A stretch of DNA of 9,587 bases from an uncultured Paracoccaceae bacterium (GTDB taxonomy: Bacteria > Pseudomonadota > Alphaproteobacteria > Rhodobacterales > Rhodobacteraceae). The stretch's first letter is position 1; each line of letters starts with the position of its first letter. Below are positions 4,966 to 9,587 of this stretch, piece after piece. Under the pieces are notes generated by a model. That model had not been told where the DNA came from. It made no database searches and saw only the letters and a list, made by a program, of their open reading frames with translations. The translations under genes were made by a program, and so were the position numbers. The stretch lies in NCBI GenBank assembly GCA_937952085.1, contig CALFYQ010000384.1:1-9587 (forward strand). Direction: 5' to 3'.

Positions 4966-6633
4966 TTGGACGAATTCGACGTGATCGTGATCGGCAGCGG
5001 CGTCGCCGGGCTGACGGCGGCGCTGACGGCGTCGCTGCAAGGCGCGTCCTGCCTCGTTCTGGAGCATCTTGACCGGTTTGGCGGCACCTCGGCGCGGTCC
5101 TCCGGCTCGGTCTGGGTGCCCGACAATCCCTGGATGCGGGAGGCGGGGCGGGGCGGGGACCGCGAAGCGGCGGAGAACTATCTCGACGGGCTCGTCGGCG
5201 CGAAGGCGCCGCGGGAGAAGCGCATCCGCTTCCTCGACGACGGCCCGCGGATGCTGGCGGACCTTTCCGAGCGGGCCGGGATCGGCTTCGCGCCGCTGAC
5301 GCAATCGGCCGATTACCGGCAGGACGTTCCCGGCGCCGCGCCCGGCTGGCGCGCCCTCGGGCCGCTCGAATTCGACGGCCGCCGCCTCGGCCCGCGCTTC
5401 GAGGACATCGCCGCGCCGCTGCCGGAACTGACGCTTTTCGGCGGCATGATGGTGACGCGGCCGGAGGCGGCGCAGCTTCTGCGCGCCGACCGCTCCTTCG
5501 GCGCCTTCGCGCTCGGGGCGCGGCTTCTCCTCCGCCATCTCCGCGACCGGCTGCGCTGGAGCCGCGGCGCCCGGCTCGTTCTCGGCAATGCGCTGGTCGC
5601 GCGGCTTTTCGAGGCGGCGCAGGCGCGGGGCGTGCGGCTGGTGCGGAACGCCGAGACGGTTTCGCTGCGGCGATCCGGCGGCCGCGTCGCCGGCGTCGTG
5701 CTGAAAGACGGCCGGGAGATCGCGGCGCGCCGCGCGGTGATACTCGCCGGCGGCGGCTTCCCGGCCAGCGCGGAATGGCGCGCGGCGGAGCTTCCAGCGC
5801 CCGTCGCCGCGCACAGTCCGGCATCGCCCGGCGCCGTCGGCGCGACGATCCGGCTTGGGCTCGACGCCGGCGCGGCGCTCGGCCCCTCGGGCCTCGACAA
5901 CGCGCTCTGGTTTCCAAGCTCCATCGCCACGCGAAAGGACGGCTCTACCGCGGTCTACCCGCATATCGTGCTCGACCGGGCGAAACCGGGCTCCTTCATC
6001 GTCGACGGCTCTGGGCGCCGCTTCGCGAACGAGGCGGTCTCCTACCACGAATTCGTGCGCGCCATGTATCGCGCCGGGCCGGGCGCCTTCCCCGCCTGGA
6101 TGATCGCCGACCGGGCTTTCGTGAAGCGGTACGGGATCGGGCTGATCCGCCCGCGCGCGCTCAGTCTCCGCGCCCATGTCCGTTCCGGCTACCTCAAGGA
6201 GGCGGCGACGATGGACGCGCTGGCCGATGAGATCGGCGTTCCGCCCGCCGCGCTTTCGGCGACCGCAGCGCGCTTCAACGGCTTCGCCGCGTCGGGCCGG
6301 GACGAGGATTTCGGCCGTGGCGAGTCGCTCTACGACCGCGGCAATGGCGATCCGGCGCACGGCCCGAACCCCTGCCTCGGCCCGCTGACGCGGCCACCCT
6401 ATTACGCCGTCGCGCTCTGGCCGACGCCGCTCGGCACCAGCCGCGGGATCGAGACGGATGCGGAGGCGCGGGCGCTCGACGCGAGCGGCGCGCCGGTGCC
6501 GGGCCTCTACGCGGTCGGCAACGACATGCAGTCGATCTTCGGCGGCGAATATCCGGGCGCCGGCGCGCAGCTTGGCCAGGCGATGACCTTCGGCTGGATC
6601 GCCGCGCGCCACGCGCTCGGCGCGAATTCATGA
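4966..6633 (+). CDS. FAD-binding dehydrogenase, fumarate reductase/3-ketosteroid-Δ1-dehydrogenase (KstD)-like
   Basis: This encodes 555 aa from a TTG start. The Rossmann motif is at the extreme N terminus (VIVIGSGVAGL, G10-S-G-V-A-G15), with the ribose-binding acid E33 and the loop GGTSARSSGSVWVPDN (39-54), as in the FAD_binding_2 family. A second FAD-contact strand is AVILAGGGF (about 259-267). The GRRFANEAVSY segment (350-360) and the C-terminal YPGAGAQLG (Y529, G533) resemble KstD-type enzymes. In characterised KstDs a Tyr and a Gly four residues later hold the ketone oxygen, and the pair Y529/G533 keeps that spacing. This suggests desaturation next to a ketone rather than fumarate reduction, and it lacks a signal peptide or haem domain. 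It is probably cytoplasmic. It is the first gene of the plus-strand operon; its stop is 17 nt before the next preferred start. Substrate unknown; a steroid is not implied. Confidence 0.88.
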   Translation: MDEFDVIVIGSGVAGLTAALTASLQGASCLVLEHLDRFGGTSARSSGSVWVPDNPWMREAGRGGDREAAENYLDGLVGAKAPREKRIRFLDDGPRMLADLSERAGIGFAPLTQSADYRQDVPGAAPGWRALGPLEFDGRRLGPRFEDIAAPLPELTLFGGMMVTRPEAAQLLRADRSFGAFALGARLLLRHLRDRLRWSRGARLVLGNALVARLFEAAQARGVRLVRNAETVSLRRSGGRVAGVVLKDGREIAARRAVILAGGGFPASAEWRAAELPAPVAAHSPASPGAVGATIRLGLDAGAALGPSGLDNALWFPSSIATRKDGSTAVYPHIVLDRAKPGSFIVDGSGRRFANEAVSYHEFVRAMYRAGPGAFPAWMIADRAFVKRYGIGLIRPRALSLRAHVRSGYLKEAATMDALADEIGVPPAALSATAARFNGFAASGRDEDFGRGESLYDRGNGDPAHGPNPCLGPLTRPPYYAVALWPTPLGTSRGIETDAEARALDASGAPVPGLYAVGNDMQSIFGGEYPGAGAQLGQAMTFGWIAARHALGANS

Positions 6634-6637
6634 ACAC

Positions 6638-6644
6638 GGGGAGG
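6638..6644 (+). promoter_or_regulatory. Ribosome binding site deciding the ThDP-enzyme start
   Basis: GGGGAGG followed by a 6-nt spacer leads to ATG 6651. An upstream ATG at 6630 overlaps the previous stop (ATGA) and would add seven residues (MNTGRNS), but it has no comparable site in front, so 6651 is preferred. Confidence 0.75.
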
Positions 6645-6650
6645 AACAGC

Positions 6651-8429
6651 ATGGCCAGACGCAAGGGCGGCGAGATCATCGCCGAGGCGCTGGTGCGGGA
6701 GAAGATACCCTATCTCTTCGGCATCTGCGGGCATGGCACGGTGGGCCTGCTCGACTGCCTCTACCAGGTGCGGGACGAGGTGAAGATGATCTCGCCGCGC
6801 CACGAGCAGACCGCCGTCCACATGGCCGACGGCTATTTCCGCGTCTCGCACCGCCCGGCGGCGACGCTGACCTCGACCGGGCCGGGTTCGGCCAACCAGA
6901 TCATGGCGCTCGCCGTGGCGCAGACGGATTCCTCGGCGGTGCTGTCGATGACGGCGAACGTGCCGACCTCGCAGTTCAACCGCGGCCCGTTCCAGGAGCT
7001 GAACCTTCACCACCAGGCGGATTTCAACAACGTGATCCGCCCCGTGGTGAAGCGAAGCTTCCAGCCCTCGCGCGTCGAGATGCTGCCGCTCGCGATCCGC
7101 CAGGCGACGACGACGATGACGACCGGGCGCCCCGGCCCGGTCAACCTCGACATCCCCTACAACCTCTTCCAGGAGGAGGCCGAGGTCGCCGACGAGGCGG
7201 CCTGGATCGGCGAGAACCGTCGCCGCAGCGGCGCGAGCCCAGAGGACGTGGCGACCGCGCTCGACTGGCTGCTCGCCGCCGAGCGGCCGGTGATCTTCAT
7301 CGGCCACGGCGTCGCGCTCTCGGAAGCCTCGAAGGAGCTTACGGCCTTCGCGCGCCGGCTATCGATCCCGGTCATCAGTTCGCCGAACGGCATGGGCTGC
7401 CTCGACATGCGGGACCCGCTCTCGCTCGGCTTCATCGGGCGGAACGGCGCCTATCCGGCGAACCAGGCGGGGCGGCACGCCGATGTCGTCCTCGCCATCG
7501 GCGCGCGGTTCGACGACCGTTCGGCCTCGTCCTGGAAGCCCGGCTATTCCTGGAACTTCCCGAAGACGAAGCTGATCCATGTCGATCTCGACCACGCCGA
7601 GCTCGGCCGGAACTATCCGCCCGATCTCGGGATCTACGCCGACGCGCGGACCTTCCTGACGCAGGCCCTCGCGGGGCTCGACGCGCGCGGCGCCCCGGTC
7701 GGGGAGCGGCTCGGCGGCTGGCGGGCGGAGATCGAGGGCTGGCGCCGCGAATGGGCCGCCTTCATCGCCCCCGGCTTCGAAACCCATGCCTCGCCGATCC
7801 GCCCCGAGCGGATCGTCGCAGACTGCCGGAAGGTGCTGCCGGACGACGCCATCATCTCGCTCGACAGCGGCATCCACCACAACTGGTTCATGCAGTTCTG
7901 GGAGGCGCGGCGGCCGCAGTCGATGCTCAACACCTGGGGCTTTTCCGGCATGGGCTTCGGGCCGAGCTCGATCCTCGGCGCGAAGCTGGCGGCGCCGGAC
8001 AGGCCCTGCGTCTCGATCTGCGGCGACGGCGGATTCACCATGGTGCCGCACGTTCTCTGCACCGCAGTCGAGTACGACATCCCGGTCGTCTGGGTGGTCT
8101 GGAACAACTTCGCATGGGGCGCGATCCGTGATCTCCAATACGCCTACTTCGACGGGCGCGAATACGGCACCGGCTTCTACCAGGGCAAAAACCGCAAGCC
8201 CTACAACCCCGACTTCGCCGCCTGGGCTAGGGCTTCGGGCGTCGCCGGCCACACCGTCACCCGGTCGGAGGATTTCGCCGGCGTGCTGGAGGAGGCGGTC
8301 GCCTCCAATCGGCCGGCGCTGATCGACGTGCATGTCGACGCCGACATCCGCCCGCCTTCGACCGGGGCCTGGGCGCTGCCGCCGCTCACGCCGAAGGAGC
8401 CGGTCTTCGGCGGACCGTGGCGGCCCTGA
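6651..8429 (+). CDS. Thiamine-diphosphate-dependent enzyme, acetolactate synthase-like
   Basis: This encodes 592 aa with the three-domain layout of the POX/acetolactate synthase family. The N-terminal pyrimidine domain (about 1-175) carries the cofactor-activating E52 in SPRHEQTAVHMADGY. The middle domain (about 190-345) includes VIFIGHG, the ISSPNGMG segment and LAIGARFDDR. The C-terminal pyrophosphate domain carries the metal and ThDP motif G458-D459-G460 through N485-N486. The family makes or breaks C-C bonds next to a carbonyl via a ThDP-bound carbanion. It is unlikely to be biosynthetic acetolactate synthase: no small regulatory subunit gene is adjacent, and the neighbours are catabolic. 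Other members include 2-oxo acid decarboxylases, sulfoacetaldehyde acetyltransferase and ring-opening hydrolases of cyclic 1,2-diones (IolD, cyclohexane-1,2-dione hydrolase). I cannot choose among these. It lies in one operon with the FAD dehydrogenase and cupin. Confidence 0.9.
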   Translation: MARRKGGEIIAEALVREKIPYLFGICGHGTVGLLDCLYQVRDEVKMISPRHEQTAVHMADGYFRVSHRPAATLTSTGPGSANQIMALAVAQTDSSAVLSMTANVPTSQFNRGPFQELNLHHQADFNNVIRPVVKRSFQPSRVEMLPLAIRQATTTMTTGRPGPVNLDIPYNLFQEEAEVADEAAWIGENRRRSGASPEDVATALDWLLAAERPVIFIGHGVALSEASKELTAFARRLSIPVISSPNGMGCLDMRDPLSLGFIGRNGAYPANQAGRHADVVLAIGARFDDRSASSWKPGYSWNFPKTKLIHVDLDHAELGRNYPPDLGIYADARTFLTQALAGLDARGAPVGERLGGWRAEIEGWRREWAAFIAPGFETHASPIRPERIVADCRKVLPDDAIISLDSGIHHNWFMQFWEARRPQSMLNTWGFSGMGFGPSSILGAKLAAPDRPCVSICGDGGFTMVPHVLCTAVEYDIPVVWVVWNNFAWGAIRDLQYAYFDGREYGTGFYQGKNRKPYNPDFAAWARASGVAGHTVTRSEDFAGVLEEAVASNRPALIDVHVDADIRPPSTGAWALPPLTPKEPVFGGPWRP

Positions 8430-8438
8430 AACGAACAA

Positions 8439-8444
8439 GGGAGG
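8439..8444 (+). promoter_or_regulatory. Ribosome binding site deciding the cupin start
   Basis: GGGAGG with a 5-nt spacer precedes ATG 8450. The frame is open for 11 further codons upstream to an ATG at 8417 that lies inside the end of the ThDP gene and has no such site, so 8450 is chosen. Confidence 0.75.
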
Positions 8445-8449
8445 AAACC

Positions 8450-8815
8450 ATGGCCAAGTACGAAACCGTCATCCGCAATCTCGCCGAGGAGCCGTGGCGG
8501 GAATTCCCCGCCCATCACGGCGGCGCGCTGTCGAAGGCGCTGGTGCATCCGGAGACGACCGGCTCGAAGCTGATCGACTACCGGATCTCCACCTATCAGC
8601 CGATGGCCTATGTCGCCCGGCACAAGCACAAGGTTCAGGAACAGGTCTACCACGTGCTCGACGGCGAGGGCCTGATGGAGATCGGCGACGAGAAGCGCGT
8701 GGTGCGGAAGGGCGACGTCATCTTCATCACGCCGGGGACGGAGCACGCGATCCACAACACCGGGCTCGGCGATTTGACTTTCATCGTCGCCACCACGCCT
8801 ATCACCGACGAATAG
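8450..8815 (+). CDS. Small single-domain cupin protein
   Basis: This encodes 121 aa, a typical length for a stand-alone cupin beta barrel. Cupin motif 1 reads RHKHKVQEQVYHVLDGEG, giving ligands H58, H60 and E64; motif 2 reads GDVIFITPGTEHAIHNTG, giving H99. All four usual metal ligands are present, so it probably binds Fe, Mn, Ni or Zn. Small cupins of this kind in catabolic operons may be isomerases, dioxygenases, lyases or ligand-binding helpers; the sequence does not decide. It starts 20 nt after the ThDP-enzyme stop with its own strong site, and a TAG ends it 18 nt before the IclR gene, so it belongs to the same transcript. No signal peptide is seen, so it is cytoplasmic. Confidence 0.88.
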   Translation: MAKYETVIRNLAEEPWREFPAHHGGALSKALVHPETTGSKLIDYRISTYQPMAYVARHKHKVQEQVYHVLDGEGLMEIGDEKRVVRKGDVIFITPGTEHAIHNTGLGDLTFIVATTPITDE

Positions 8816-8833
8816 GGGGGCGGCGAAGGGGCG

Positions 8834-9587
8834 ATGGCGGAGGCGGCGACGCGGCGGAAGGCCGACCGGGGCGAAGGGCGGAGCGGCGGCATCCAGTCGC
8901 TCGAACGCGCCGCCGCGATCCTCGATGCGGTCGCCGCCAGCCGGGCCGAGGGCGCCGCCCTCGCCGAGCTTGCGGAGCGGACCGGCCTTCACACCAGCAC
9001 CGCCTTCCACCTGCTGAAGACATTGGAGACTCTCGGCTATGTCGAGCGGGTGGCGGACAGCCGCCGCTACCGGATCGGCGGGCGGATCTTCGTCCTCGCC
9101 GCCGGGGCGATGGACGAGGCGACACTGCTCTCGCTCGGAACGCCGGCGCTCGAACGGCTGAGCCAGAAGACCGGCGAGGCGGCGCATCTCGCCGTCCGCT
9201 CCGGCGCGGATATCGTCCTCGTCGCCCGCACCGCGGCCACCGGCATGTTGCAGATGTCGGAGCGGGCGGGCGTCGTCCGCCCGGCCCACGCCACGGCGAT
9301 CGGCAAGCTCCTCCTCTCGCAGGCGCCGGAGGACCGGCTGGCCGAACTCCTCGACCGGATCGACCTCAAGGCCTTCACCGAGCGGACGATCACCGACCGC
9401 GCCGCCCTTCTCACGGAACTCGCGGCGGTCCGCGCCGCCGGCCTCGCCCATGACCGGCGGGAGCTTGACGACGACGTCGTCTGCATCGCCGTCCCGGTGC
9501 GGGATTTCGCCGGCCGCTGCGTCGCGGCGATGGGGCTTTCCGGCCCGGTCTGGCGCATGGGCGAGGCGGACCTCGCCGCAAAGGAGG
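8834..9587 (+). CDS. IclR-family transcriptional regulator, 3' end outside the window
   Basis: This reads 251 codons without a stop to the window end, so only a few C-terminal residues are likely missing. Residues 18-82 form the winged helix: GGIQSLERAAAILDAV, then a helix-turn-helix (LAELAERTGLHTSTAFHLLKTL) and YVERVADSRRYRIG. Residues from about 100 to 245 form the effector-binding domain, with HATAIGKLLLS and the family signature near DRRELDDDVVCIAVPVRD followed by AAMGLSGP. An in-frame TAG (the cupin stop, 8813-8815) lies seven codons before ATG 8834 and no other start codon lies between, so the start is firm although the site in front (GAAGGGG) is poorly spaced. The N-terminal 17 residues are basic and probably disordered. 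IclR regulators commonly control the aromatic or organic-acid operon they adjoin; the palindrome at 4908-4940 is the likely target. Confidence 0.92.
   Translation, partial: MAEAATRRKADRGEGRSGGIQSLERAAAILDAVAASRAEGAALAELAERTGLHTSTAFHLLKTLETLGYVERVADSRRYRIGGRIFVLAAGAMDEATLLSLGTPALERLSQKTGEAAHLAVRSGADIVLVARTAATGMLQMSERAGVVRPAHATAIGKLLLSQAPEDRLAELLDRIDLKAFTERTITDRAALLTELAAVRAAGLAHDRRELDDDVVCIAVPVRDFAGRCVAAMGLSGPVWRMGEADLAAKE

Noticed and set aside
4846..6612. Long minus-strand open frame running through the FAD dehydrogenase and into the SDR remnant
   Set aside because: Only the part from ATG 4845 downstream looks like protein; the upstream part is antisense shadow of the FAD gene.
4966..6633. 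Succinate dehydrogenase or fumarate reductase flavoprotein subunit
   Set aside because: No iron-sulfur or membrane-anchor subunit genes are nearby and the C-terminal YPGAG segment is closer to ketone-desaturating enzymes.
6651..8429. Biosynthetic acetolactate synthase (IlvB) as the identity of the ThDP enzyme
   Set aside because: No regulatory-subunit gene is adjacent, and the neighbours are a KstD-like flavoprotein, a cupin and an IclR regulator, which point to catabolism; family membership alone does not name the reaction.
8201..9451. Long open frames on both strands across the cupin and IclR genes (also 8332-9453 on the plus strand)
   Set aside because: They overlap the cupin and the IclR regulator, whose translations match known families; the alternatives are Arg/Gly/Pro-rich shadows.
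1..9587. CRISPR array, insertion sequence, tRNA, attachment site or origin
   Set aside because: No direct-repeat array, transposase or integrase motif, cloverleaf or iteron cluster was seen on either strand; intergenic space is too small for most of these.

Overview
The window is a GC-rich (about 70% by eye) bacterial chromosome segment, most likely from an alphaproteobacterium. I base this on the TRAP transporter, the FCD and IclR regulators, the dense overlapping genes and the GC-rich codon use. This placement is inference; no rRNA or tRNA gene is present to test it. Nearly all of the DNA is coding. The content is a catabolic cluster: uptake system, enzymes and two one-component regulators, with no mobile element.

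Layout: (1) Positions 1-2015, + strand, carry a tripartite TRAP transporter: the C-terminal end of the periplasmic substrate-binding protein, then the small (DctQ-type) and large (DctM-type) membrane subunits. (2) Positions 2041-3875, - strand and convergent with the transporter, carry an FCD-type GntR regulator and a mandelate-racemase-subgroup enolase-superfamily enzyme. Their codons overlap as GTGA. A 7-bp perfect dyad lies just upstream of the regulator. (3) Positions 3992-4845, - strand, carry a 72-codon remnant of a short-chain dehydrogenase that has lost its middle, translationally coupled (TGATG) to a 211-aa EthD-like protein. (4) Positions 4846-4965 form a divergent control region with a long palindrome (9-bp perfect outer arms) that also fits a pair of face-to-face promoters. 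(5) Positions 4966-9587, + strand, form a tight operon: KstD-like FAD dehydrogenase, ThDP-dependent acetolactate-synthase-like enzyme, small single-domain cupin, and an IclR regulator that runs off the window end.

How they may work together (inference): the TRAP system imports an organic acid, possibly a sugar acid or cyclic acid. The enolase-superfamily enzyme abstracts a proton alpha to its carboxylate (dehydration or cycloisomerisation). The FAD enzyme desaturates or oxidises a ketone-bearing intermediate, and the ThDP enzyme makes or breaks a C-C bond next to a carbonyl. The cupin and EthD-like protein may act on labile intermediates. No substrate can be named from sequence alone. The FAD/ThDP/cupin/IclR set is the least explained part and the best candidate for an undescribed pathway.
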